From Planctomycetota bacterium (GTDB lineage Bacteria; Planctomycetota; Planctomycetia; Pirellulales; Thermoguttaceae), in assembly GCA_013202535.1 (NCBI GenBank), contig JABMRP010000395.1:1-5863 (forward strand): DNA of 5,863 bases, written 5' to 3'. Made by a program: the position numbers and the translations under genes. Below, one piece after another: positions 1 to 5,823 of this stretch; position 1 is the stretch's first letter; every line of letters starts with the position of its first letter. The notes under the pieces were generated by a model. That model saw nothing but the letters and a program-made list of their open reading frames with translations, had not been told where the DNA came from and did no database searches.

Positions 1-812
1 ACGTAGGTCAAAATGTTGACGGCGGAGGCCTTTTCCCCGTCCTTCAACGTACGGGAGGCCTTGATGACCCAGCGGTTTCCCTCTCGTGACCAGCGGGCCT
101 CGCCAAACCCGCCTTCCGAGTCGAACATCCACGAACGGACGGCTCCAGCGGCCGGATCCCAGCCGATCACCTGCGTTCCCTCAATGTCGATACGATCCTT
201 GATCGAGACGGTGAACGACCGGGTGATGAAATTCTTGTTCTTGGTCCACTGGCAAACGGTTTCGACCGTCGAGTCTTCGTCGCGATCGACCCAGCGGCCG
301 ATCATCCACTCCAGGCCCTTCAAGCGGCCGTAGTGCGACGGCTCGGGAGGCGCGACCGTCTCGCGGACGCTATCGAGTTTCCACGTTCCGGCCTGCTTCA
401 CGTGGATGGCAACGTAGCCGGTTTCCGCGGGCGGTTCGCCGCGGCGGCTCACACGGGCTCTGCCTTCCTCGACCGCCACATTGGGCGCCATGAAGCGAAT
501 CGTGGGGTGACCCACTTCGACAATTTGGCCCGTGCTCTCGGAGAAGTAGCCCGTGAACTCCTTCTCGATGGCCTCGCGTCCCTGGAACTGCTGACCGGAA
601 GAATTTGTGTAGACGCCCTGGTCGCTCCAATGACGAGCCACGGCTTCCGCGTCGCCCCGATTGAAGGCCGCGACGTACGAGGCGACCGCCTGGCGGATGG
701 CCGCTTCATCCCCGGCGTGCCGGGCCGTAGCGTGCCGATCGGCCGGCGGCGCGGCCATGGCGGGGGAAACCAAAACGATAAGTGCGACAAGTAAGATGGA
801 TCGGTATGTCAT
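1..812 (-). CDS. Exported NTF2-like/SnoaL-domain protein (SgcJ/EcaC-type), C-terminus beyond left edge
   Basis: The minus-strand frame is open from an ATG at 812 to the left edge, giving 270 visible residues. Residues 1-20 form a signal peptide: a short basic start, then the hydrophobic SILLVALIVLV, ending at AMA|A. Residues about 34-152 look like a SnoaL/NTF2-like domain. Its landmarks are an initial helix DEAAIRQAVASYVAAFNRGD, then HWSDQGVYTN, GREAIEKEF and a C-terminal strand AGTWKLDSVRE. Residues about 160-270 form a second conserved block with LEWMIGRWVD, CQWTKNKNFITRSF, IGWDPAAGAVRSWMFDS and GGFGEARWS. I recall this two-part architecture from planctomycete proteins labelled 'SgcJ/EcaC family oxidoreductase'. 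NTF2-like folds bind small molecules or act as enzymes, but no catalytic residues are evident, so the substrate is unknown and the oxidoreductase label should not be taken literally. The start is supported by AGGAG six bases upstream. Similar proteins continue only a few tens of residues further, so most of the gene is present. Confidence 0.92.
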   Translation of the reverse strand, partial: MTYRSILLVALIVLVSPAMAAPPADRHATARHAGDEAAIRQAVASYVAAFNRGDAEAVARHWSDQGVYTNSSGQQFQGREAIEKEFTGYFSESTGQIVEVGHPTIRFMAPNVAVEEGRARVSRRGEPPAETGYVAIHVKQAGTWKLDSVRETVAPPEPSHYGRLKGLEWMIGRWVDRDEDSTVETVCQWTKNKNFITRSFTVSIKDRIDIEGTQVIGWDPAAGAVRSWMFDSEGGFGEARWSREGNRWVIKASRTLKDGEKASAVNILTY

Positions 813-818
813 TGGAGG

Positions 819-823
819 CTCCT
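819..823 (-). promoter_or_regulatory. Ribosome binding site of the SnoaL-domain gene
   Basis: AGGAG on the minus strand lies six bases upstream of the ATG at 812. It fixes that start, which is also the one that gives a complete signal peptide. Confidence 0.75.
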
Positions 824-877
824 GGGACCGGGTTGGGAGAATTTCGGCGGGGAGACGGTTCCCTGATCGGACACAGT

Positions 878-906
878 ATACTACGGGCGAACTCGCGGTA
901 AGGCAA
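878..906 (-). promoter_or_regulatory. Putative sigma70-type promoter for the SnoaL-domain gene
   Basis: On the minus strand, TTGCCT (906-901) and TAGTAT (883-878) are separated by 17 bases, with four of six consensus matches in each box. This predicts a transcript start near 871 and a leader of about 60 bases before the ATG at 812. An overlapping TATACT (880-875) is an alternative -10 box but would need a 20-base spacer from the same -35. The prediction rests on sequence pattern only. Confidence 0.4.
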
Positions 907-955
907 TCACCGGCGAGAAGACGGATGTCGTCGGAGCGGGCCGCATCGAGAGCCG

Positions 956-1003
956 GCGCACACACGACCAAGCGAAGGCGCACGCGATAGAATGAGTGCG
1001 CAC
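956..1003. repeat. Three GCGCAC motifs spaced about two helical turns apart
   Basis: GCGCAC occurs at 956-961, 978-983 and 998-1003, with start-to-start spacings of 22 and 20 bases. The third copy is part of the perfect palindrome GTGCGCAC (996-1003) and the first two share a preceding G. The set lies 50-100 bases upstream of the proposed promoter of the SnoaL-domain gene, where an activator could bind. In GC-rich DNA a six-base motif recurs easily, so this may be chance. Nothing else beyond this and the promoter was recognised in the 813-1080 spacer. Confidence 0.3.
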
Positions 1004-1080
1004 AACAATACCAGTGGCTATCAAGCCGTGCCGGTTTGCCAACAGCACGTCAACGGAGATGCCTGAGAGAAATCTACCAC

Positions 1081-1734
1081 CTACCCGACGGGGTACTTTG
1101 CCTCGAATTGCAGGCGGGTGATCTCCTTGCCGGCGGCCGTGTAGTCCGCGGGGTCGAGAGAATCCTTGTTGTCGGCCAGGATTCGGCGCATTTGCTTCGC
1201 CGCCTCCCCGATCCGATCGGCCTCGGATCGCGGCATGCTGCCGTACCGGGCGCGCTGGGTGAAGAACTCCTCGATCTTCTCCCGCTGGGAATCGAAGATC
1301 GACGCGCTGAGCACTTTTGACCAGTGAATGGTGCCGGTGATCGGGTCCAATTGCGAGGGGCCGGTGCGCTCCGGCGCCATCCTTGTCTGGTAGGCCGCGA
1401 CCCGGGCCTGGCGGAGTTTGGTATCTTGATCCTGGTGGGATTGCCAAGCGGCCTTGTTCTCGTAATAGGTATTGGTGGCCTTCTTGCGATTGTCCAGTTC
1501 CTTGGAGTAGGCGTCCTGGTAGAGGTTCTGCGCGGCGGCGTTGCTCATGTTGGCATCGCCCGCCGCTCGCATGACGTCGGCCGTTCCACGCATACGGCCT
1601 TCGGCCGCGGTGGAGGAATGGTAATAGTTGTTGCCGCCCCAACCGCCGCCACTCCCGCCGCGATCGTATTGGGCGTCGGCCGAACTGATACCCCATGCCA
1701 CTACCGCCACCGAGAGAATCGTGATACATTTCAT
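1081..1734 (-). CDS. Small exported Gly-rich/helical protein of unknown function, planctomycete-type
   Basis: The protein has 217 residues. Residues 1-21 are a signal peptide: MK, then hydrophobic ITILSVAVVAWG, with cleavage at ADA|Q. Residues 22-38 form a short low-complexity segment rich in Gly, Asn and Tyr (GGSGGGWGGNNYY). Residues 39-115 are Ala/Lys/Glu/Gln-rich and predicted helical (STAAEGRMRGTADVMRAAG, then NAAAQNLYQDAYSKELDNRKK), probably a coiled coil. A more conserved-looking block, SQLDPITGTIHWSKVL, lies at 127-142, and helical segments close the protein (REKIEEFFTQRA; SEADRIGEAAKQMRRIL; KEITRLQFEAKYP). I recall similar secreted proteins with 'STAAEG' and 'SQLDPVTG' signatures, often in paralogous sets, in Planctomycetes; none has an assigned function to my knowledge. 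The start at 1734 is supported by GGGAG seven bases upstream and by the signal peptide. The reading frame stays open upstream into the divergent HEAT gene, but nothing there looks like protein sequence. It is transcribed divergently from the HEAT-repeat gene. Confidence 0.87.
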   Translation of the reverse strand: MKCITILSVAVVAWGISSADAQYDRGGSGGGWGGNNYYHSSTAAEGRMRGTADVMRAAGDANMSNAAAQNLYQDAYSKELDNRKKATNTYYENKAAWQSHQDQDTKLRQARVAAYQTRMAPERTGPSQLDPITGTIHWSKVLSASIFDSQREKIEEFFTQRARYGSMPRSEADRIGEAAKQMRRILADNKDSLDPADYTAAGKEITRLQFEAKYPVG

Positions 1735-1741
1735 GGTCGTG

Positions 1742-1746
1742 CTCCC
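1742..1746 (-). promoter_or_regulatory. Ribosome binding site of the 217-residue exported protein
   Basis: GGGAG on the minus strand lies seven bases before the ATG at 1734 and decides between this start and the long open extension upstream. Just upstream of it a five-base stem (AGCCC 1751-1755 with GGGCT 1763-1767, seven-base loop) could form in the leader RNA. It is short and may be incidental. Confidence 0.7.
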
Positions 1747-1948
1747 GTGAAGCCCATTTCGCGGGCTCCCCACCGGTTGATGAGTGTAGTCAAATACGTA
1801 ACGGCGTTTGAAGATCGCAGCATTGTACCCAATCTTCGTCGCTACTAGTATAGGACCAGTCTGAAGACCCTGCCAGTAAAATTCCCCAATCGGGGGGGTA
1901 AATCGAGGTCGAAACTTCTCGTTTTGCAAGTGGCCAGCGGCCCAGCGG

Positions 1949-1976
1949 TTGTTACAATATCCTATAATCCTATATT
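1949..1976 (+). promoter_or_regulatory. AT-rich promoter patch for the HEAT-repeat gene, with overlapping -10 candidates
   Basis: Two -10 candidates overlap here. A perfect TATAAT lies at 1963-1968, but the sequence 16-18 bases upstream of it is GC-rich and gives no -35 box. TATATT at 1971-1976 has TTGTTA (1949-1954) 16 bases upstream, a fair sigma70-type pair. Either predicts transcription starting around 1975-1985 and a leader of about 30-40 bases. The AT-richness stands out strongly against the surrounding GC-rich DNA. No equally clear promoter was found for the divergent minus-strand gene; TACAAT on the minus strand at about 1826-1821 is the best -10 candidate but has no good -35. Confidence 0.5.
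1959..1974 (+). repeat. Perfect tandem 8-mer (ATCCTATA x2) over the -10 region
   Basis: ATCCTATA at 1959-1966 is followed immediately by an identical ATCCTATA at 1967-1974. The duplication creates both -10 candidates of the HEAT-gene promoter, eight bases apart. It may reflect replication slippage. Confidence 0.8.
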
Positions 1977-1985
1977 CTGACCCAT

Positions 1986-2006
1986 CAAGAGACAAGAGAC
2001 AAGGGA
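1986..2006 (+). repeat. Triplicated 7-mer leader; third copy carries the ribosome binding site
   Basis: CAAGAGA (1986-1992), CAAGAGA (1993-1999) and CAAGGGA (2000-2006) are three head-to-tail copies. The third differs by one base, which makes GGGAG (2003-2007) seven bases upstream of the ATG at 2015. This supports 2015 as the start of the HEAT gene rather than the TTG at 1949, which lies inside the promoter. The first two copies are weaker purine-rich ribosome-binding-like sequences and could act as standby sites. Confidence 0.75.
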
Positions 2007-2014
2007 GCGGACGC

Positions 2015-3802
2015 ATGAGTTGTTTCAGTACTGGTTTGGCAGGCATCGGTCGGGCTTCGGCGCGGTGGACACTCGCGATGTTGCTGGCAGCCGGGTTCCA
2101 GACGGTCGCTTCGGGTGAGGAGCCGACCGCCGCACAGCCAGATGGCACTGCCGGGCGTATTGCCGCCATGGCCGACGACGATCCGGCCGTTCGACACGAG
2201 GCAGTCGATGCATTGGGCCGGGAACGTGTCGACTCGGCGGAGGCCGTTGCCGCGCTGGCCGGTGCTCTGGGTTCGGGAGACGTACACATGCGCTGGCGCG
2301 CAGCTCGGGCTCTCGGGGCCATCGGTCCCGCGGCTGCCGAAGCCGTGCCCGCGTTGGTCAAGGGCCTTGGCGACAAAGTACCGGGCGTTCGTGCCCACAT
2401 GATTCACGCGTTGGGTCGGATGGGCAAGGCGGCCGAGTCGGCGGTCCCCGACGTGGTGGGCATGTTGGCCGATCCCTACGCCGTCAACCGCCATCAGGCC
2501 GTCTCCGCATTGCGGGCGATTGACCCAAGCCCCGAACAGATGCGTCCCCTCTTAATCGACCTGTTGAGCAAGGCCTCGCCGGCCGCCGAGGCCCACATCG
2601 TCGAAATGTTGGCCGGCGGAGGCAAGGAATCGGTGCCCAGACTAATCGCCGCTTTGGAGAATGAGCCGGCCCGATACTGGGTATGCATCGTGTTGGCCGA
2701 GATCGGTCCCGATGCGGCCGAGGCCGTGCCCGCGTTGGCCGGCCTGTTGGAGGATCCCAATCCGGACGTCCGCCGCGAGGCCGTTCTGGCGCTGGCCGCC
2801 ATCGGCGAACCGGCCGGCGCTGCCGTGGAAGCCATCAGCAAGCGGATCGACGACGGTCACCCGGGCGTGCGCTATTCGGCGATTTACTTACTGGGAAAAC
2901 TCGGGCTGCCCGAGGGTGCCGCGGCGGTCGAGAAGGCCAGCGCGAGCGACAATGCCTTCCAGCAACTCGTTTGCGCCTGGGCCAATGCCCGAATTCATCC
3001 CGAGGATGCACAGGCCGTCGACGCCGCGTTGAAACTGATCGTAACCAGTCTGGAAAGCGAGGAATTGACCACCCGGCTCGGCGCAGCCCGGCTCTTGTGT
3101 GAGTTGGATGCATCGGCCGATGCCCTGGCCGAGGCACTGGCGGGAGCGATGGACGACGTCGACCCGCAGGTTAAGGCGATTGCTCGCGAGGCAGTCGCTC
3201 AACTCGGTGCCAAAGCGGTCCCGATGCTGGTCAAAGCACTGGGCAACGAAGAACTGCGCGACGGCGCGGTGGCGATCTTGGGGAAAATTGGCCCCGAGGC
3301 CAAAGACGCCGTAACGGCTCTGATCGGGTCGCTCGAAGGGGCTGATGCCGCGTACTGCACGGAAGTCTTCTTCGCACTGGGGCAAATTGGCCCCGACGCC
3401 GCACCGGCGGTGCCCGAGTTGATCAAGTCGCTTTCCGACGCCGATGGCCAGGTTTGTCTGGCCGCCTGTTTCGCCCTAGCCAAGATCGGACCCGCCGCTG
3501 GGGGGGCAGTGGACACTTTGGCGAAACTTCACGACAGCGATGATCTTCGCCTGGCCCGGGCGAGTATTTGGGCCCTCGTGCGAATCCGGCCCGACGACGA
3601 GGCGGCTGCCGCCCGAGCGGTTCCCGTGCTAATCGAAGCGCTCACCACCGGAGTCGAAGTGGCGCGGATCGAAAGCGCGATTGCCCTGGGCGACATCGGC
3701 AAGTTGGCCGCATCCGCGAAGCCCGCGCTCACCGCCGCACTGGAAGATCCCAGCCCGACGGTTCGCAAAGCGGCGGCCGACGCACTGGGGAAGCTCGACT
3801 GA
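2015..3802 (+). CDS. Exported HEAT-repeat (PBS-lyase-type HEAT) solenoid protein
   Basis: The protein has 595 residues. Residues 1-34 look like a signal peptide: basic stretch GRASAR, hydrophobic WTLAMLLAAGF, cleavage near VASG|EE. After a short linker, residues about 48-595 are almost wholly HEAT repeats of 30-37 residues; I count about 17. Typical units are VPALAGLLEDPNPDVRREA followed by VLALAAIG at 238-264, and PALTAALEDPSPTVRKAAAD near the C-terminus. The repeated landmarks are a D-P-x-V-R turn, an A-x-x-A-L-G helix and I-G-P-x-A-x-x-A-V-P between units. Units around residues 300-375 are degenerate. HEAT solenoids are protein-binding scaffolds, and the resemblance to phycobilisome lyases covers only the repeat type, so no enzymatic role is implied. 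No other domain, transmembrane segment after the signal, or anchor is seen. The partner is unknown. It stands alone, transcribed divergently from the 217-residue protein, and is followed by a probable terminator. Confidence 0.95.
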   Translation: MSCFSTGLAGIGRASARWTLAMLLAAGFQTVASGEEPTAAQPDGTAGRIAAMADDDPAVRHEAVDALGRERVDSAEAVAALAGALGSGDVHMRWRAARALGAIGPAAAEAVPALVKGLGDKVPGVRAHMIHALGRMGKAAESAVPDVVGMLADPYAVNRHQAVSALRAIDPSPEQMRPLLIDLLSKASPAAEAHIVEMLAGGGKESVPRLIAALENEPARYWVCIVLAEIGPDAAEAVPALAGLLEDPNPDVRREAVLALAAIGEPAGAAVEAISKRIDDGHPGVRYSAIYLLGKLGLPEGAAAVEKASASDNAFQQLVCAWANARIHPEDAQAVDAALKLIVTSLESEELTTRLGAARLLCELDASADALAEALAGAMDDVDPQVKAIAREAVAQLGAKAVPMLVKALGNEELRDGAVAILGKIGPEAKDAVTALIGSLEGADAAYCTEVFFALGQIGPDAAPAVPELIKSLSDADGQVCLAACFALAKIGPAAGGAVDTLAKLHDSDDLRLARASIWALVRIRPDDEAAAARAVPVLIEALTTGVEVARIESAIALGDIGKLAASAKPALTAALEDPSPTVRKAAADALGKLD

Positions 3803-3843
3803 ACACAACGTCAGCCGTCCGCAAAACGAACCCAGCCAAACGA

Positions 3844-3879
3844 CCGACCGCCGTTGCCGCCTTTCGCACCGGCGGTCGG
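3844..3879 (+). other. Perfect 10-bp inverted repeat downstream of the HEAT gene
   Basis: CCGACCGCCG (3844-3853) is perfectly complementary to CGGCGGTCGG (3870-3879), with a 16-base loop. The stem is nearly all G/C and starts 41 bases after the stop codon at 3802. No T-tract follows, so it could be an mRNA 3'-end stabiliser, part of a two-part terminator with the hairpin just downstream, or a protein-binding palindrome. Confidence 0.55.
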
Positions 3880-3891
3880 ATCATTGAGTGG

Positions 3892-3913
3892 GCCCGGGTA
3901 AACGGGCTTTCTT
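3892..3913 (+). terminator. Probable intrinsic terminator after the HEAT gene
   Basis: GCCCG (3892-3896) pairs with CGGGC (3903-3907) around a GGTAAA loop, extendable by G-T wobbles at the base, and is followed at once by the T-rich TTTCTT (3908-3913). The stem is short but GC-only. Its position, 90 bases after the HEAT stop and about 95 before the hydrolase start, suits termination of the HEAT transcript and implies the hydrolase has its own promoter. I could not identify that promoter with confidence in 3914-3990. Confidence 0.45.
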
Positions 3914-3994
3914 CAAACCGTGAACTCAGCCTGCGCGTCGTCCGGTGCTGATCCCTGCAAGCCAAGTTCTCCAGGCAGCATTTGGACGAAAGGC

Positions 3995-3999
3995 GGGAG
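3995..3999 (+). promoter_or_regulatory. Ribosome binding site of the alpha/beta hydrolase
   Basis: GGGAG lies nine bases before the ATG at 4009. It selects this start over the TTG at 3982, which would place the site inside the coding region. A later ATG at 4063 would give a shorter, more conventional signal peptide, but no good ribosome binding site precedes it. Confidence 0.65.
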
Positions 4000-4008
4000 A
4001 GTATCGCC

Positions 4009-5772
4009 ATGATCTTTCGAATCGGACACCTCACCGAAGCGCAAAGACTCCTTGATCGCCGAATGGTACGGGGAGCCGTCGTGTTCGGGTGCCTATTGGC
4101 TATCGGCATCGGCCAACAAGTTGCCGCAGCCCCCGACGAGTCGAGAGCGGTCGCCGACGGTGCGCGTGATCTGGAAGACGTTCTGCACGCGGCCCGGCGA
4201 GCGTATGCCTCCGCTGGTGCGAGCCATTTGCGCGGTTCCCAGCGCTGCGTTGACGGCTATTTCGACGCGACACAGCTTTCTTGGCGCTGCATCGAGCTGG
4301 CCCAAGGCGCCGAGCGCACGCATGACCAGCCCTACCGAAGCGCCTGGTCGCTCTACCATCGGAGTCTCGCCCGTCTCGTCCGCGCCGGACAACACTTTGG
4401 ACGGCTCGACCCGGCAGCGGGCCTCTTGGTCAACACGCGCACCGGTTCGACGATGATTCCGGTCATCCATGAGGGGTTCCCGTGGAAGCGGGAAGACTTC
4501 AGTCGACTCCTGGTCACCGGAAGCGGCAAAGAGAGCGGCTTGGCGACCGTTTACCGGCGCGCGGGGCTCGGCGTGCCTCTGCTCGTTGTGCGCCAGCACG
4601 ACGCCGAGGAACGGTTCCACACTCCGCGACAGTTCTTCGCCGCGACGGCCGTTTTGTGCCGCAGCCACGACACCGAGGACCATGCCCCACACTCCATGAC
4701 GCTTGTGCTCTTCGATCCTCTGCGTGTCCAGAACGCGAAGGTCGGCGGACACGACCTCCGGCTGGCGACCGATATTTCGGCGCCGATTGCCTATCTGCTG
4801 AAGAATACCAAGAGCGATGCCCTGGCCGCCTTTCTTCAGCCAGGCCTCTCGACGGCCACGTCGAAACTGACCATGCTCGAACCGTACCAGCCGGGTAAGA
4901 TCCCCTTGATCTTTATCCACGGATTGTTGTCCGATCCCTTGACTTGGGCCGACGTCGGTAACGAGATCCGCGCCCGCCCGGACCTGATCGACCGCTATCA
5001 AATCTGGGTTTTCCGATATCCCACGGGCGAGCCGTTCTTGAGGCCCGCGGCGGCCCTTCGGGAAGAATGCCAGGCCGCATTGCACACGTTGGATCCGGAA
5101 GGCCGAGACCCGGCTCTGTCGCAGATGGTGCTCATCGGCCACAGCATGGGCGGCCTCGTCGCCAAGCTCCAAGTGACCTACGCCAACACCCTCTTGTGGG
5201 ATGCCCTTGCCAGCGTGCCGTTGGATCGCATTCGGGCAACGCCGGAGCAACGCGAGACGTTGTCCAGGCTCTGCTTCTTCCAGCCGCAGCCTTCGGTCAA
5301 ACGCGTGATCTTCATCGGCACGCCGCACGGCGGCTCGTCCTGGGCCAAGAGACTTCTGGGACGCCTCGCCTCACGGATGGTGAAGGAACCGCAAGACCGG
5401 ACCGCGGATCTGCAACAACTCCTGCGAAACAATCCGGGCGTTTTCGCGAGGCAACTGCATCGGAGAATCCCGACCAGCGTGGATATGCTGGAACCGGATA
5501 ATCCGATGCTGGAGGCAATTCGTCGCCTTCCCGTCTCCTCCGAGGTGACCTTGCATTCGATTATCGGCACCGGCCGACGCATGCTGGTCGGCGGTCCGGC
5601 CGACGGTGTCGTGCCTGTGTCCAGCGCGAGACACCCCGGCGTGGCCACCGAGCGGCTCGTCGATGCCAAGCACGGGGATCTCCATCATCATCCCTGTACG
5701 ATTCAAGAGATTGTTTGCATTCTGAACCGACACCTGATCGAGACGGGGCTACCCACTCCACCATCCCCATGA
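4009..5772 (+). CDS. Exported lipase-like alpha/beta hydrolase with large N-terminal accessory region
   Basis: The protein has 587 residues. Residues 1-41 hold a signal peptide with a long basic leader (n-region to about 21, hydrophobic VVFGCLLAIGIG, cleavage near VAA|A or VAAA|P). Residues about 50-295 are an accessory region without a recognised fold, with markers YHRSLARLVRAGQHFGR, GFPWKREDFSRLL, RRAGLGVPLLVVR and FDPLRV. YQPGKIPLIFIHGLLSDPLTW (293-313) then opens the alpha/beta hydrolase domain, His304-Gly305 marking the oxyanion-hole loop. The nucleophile is Ser379 in GHSMGG, followed by FIGTPHGGSSWA (435-446), typical of lipase/PGAP1-like enzymes. The likely acid is Asp532 in GPADGVVPVSSA and the base His555 in AKHGD. 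The triad is complete, so it should be an active serine esterase or lipase, acting in the periplasm or outside the cell; the substrate is unknown. I recall long hydrolases of this layout as widespread in Planctomycetes. Its start is set by GGGAG at 3995-3999. The next gene begins 51 bases downstream. Confidence 0.94.
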   Translation: MIFRIGHLTEAQRLLDRRMVRGAVVFGCLLAIGIGQQVAAAPDESRAVADGARDLEDVLHAARRAYASAGASHLRGSQRCVDGYFDATQLSWRCIELAQGAERTHDQPYRSAWSLYHRSLARLVRAGQHFGRLDPAAGLLVNTRTGSTMIPVIHEGFPWKREDFSRLLVTGSGKESGLATVYRRAGLGVPLLVVRQHDAEERFHTPRQFFAATAVLCRSHDTEDHAPHSMTLVLFDPLRVQNAKVGGHDLRLATDISAPIAYLLKNTKSDALAAFLQPGLSTATSKLTMLEPYQPGKIPLIFIHGLLSDPLTWADVGNEIRARPDLIDRYQIWVFRYPTGEPFLRPAAALREECQAALHTLDPEGRDPALSQMVLIGHSMGGLVAKLQVTYANTLLWDALASVPLDRIRATPEQRETLSRLCFFQPQPSVKRVIFIGTPHGGSSWAKRLLGRLASRMVKEPQDRTADLQQLLRNNPGVFARQLHRRIPTSVDMLEPDNPMLEAIRRLPVSSEVTLHSIIGTGRRMLVGGPADGVVPVSSARHPGVATERLVDAKHGDLHHHPCTIQEIVCILNRHLIETGLPTPPSP

Positions 5773-5794
5773 CCCACCGGATGCTACCGGCGGG
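5773..5794 (+). other. Small hairpin immediately after the hydrolase stop codon
   Basis: CCCACCGG (5773-5780) pairs with CCGGCGGG (5787-5794) around an ATGCTA loop, with one A-C mismatch in an eight-position stem. There is no T-tract after it, so it is a weak terminator candidate and could equally be an intercistronic processing or stabilising element ahead of the next gene. Confidence 0.35.
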
Positions 5795-5823
5795 CTTGGT
5801 CCCGCGCTAGCGAGGTTCCACGC

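Noticed and set aside
333..794. Plus-strand open frame of 153 codons opposite the SnoaL-domain gene
   Set aside because: It lies antisense to a well-supported family protein and its sequence is composition-driven.
881..1729. Long minus-strand open frame overlapping the 217-residue gene in another frame
   Set aside because: Arg/Pro/Gly-rich shadow translation typical of GC-rich DNA, with no signal peptide, motif or good ribosome binding site.
1884..1898. CCCC-AATC-GGGG hairpin with a run of seven G, and AATTTT after it on the minus strand
   Set aside because: The stem is only four base pairs and no minus-strand transcript enters from the right, so a terminator here would have nothing to end.
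1949..2014. TTG start for the HEAT protein, adding 22 residues
   Set aside because: It would put the start inside the promoter -35 region and place an unrelated stretch before the signal peptide. ATG at 2015 has GGGAG at seven bases.
1735..2400. Minus-strand frame of the 217-residue protein remains open far upstream, to 2400
   Set aside because: The extension runs antisense through the HEAT gene and has shadow-type composition. The ribosome binding site and signal peptide place the start at 1734.
2015..3802. Phycobilisome lyase activity for the HEAT-repeat protein
   Set aside because: The similarity is to the repeat type only. There is no sign of a phycobilisome or pigment context and the protein is exported.
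3982..4008. TTG start for the hydrolase, adding nine residues
   Set aside because: There is no suitable ribosome binding site upstream of it. The GGGAG at 3995-3999 would then lie within the coding region but fits the ATG at 4009.
4093..5328. 411-codon minus-strand open frame opposite the hydrolase
   Set aside because: It is antisense to a protein with a clear catalytic triad and conserved motifs. Its own translation shows no recognisable motif, so it is a GC-driven shadow.
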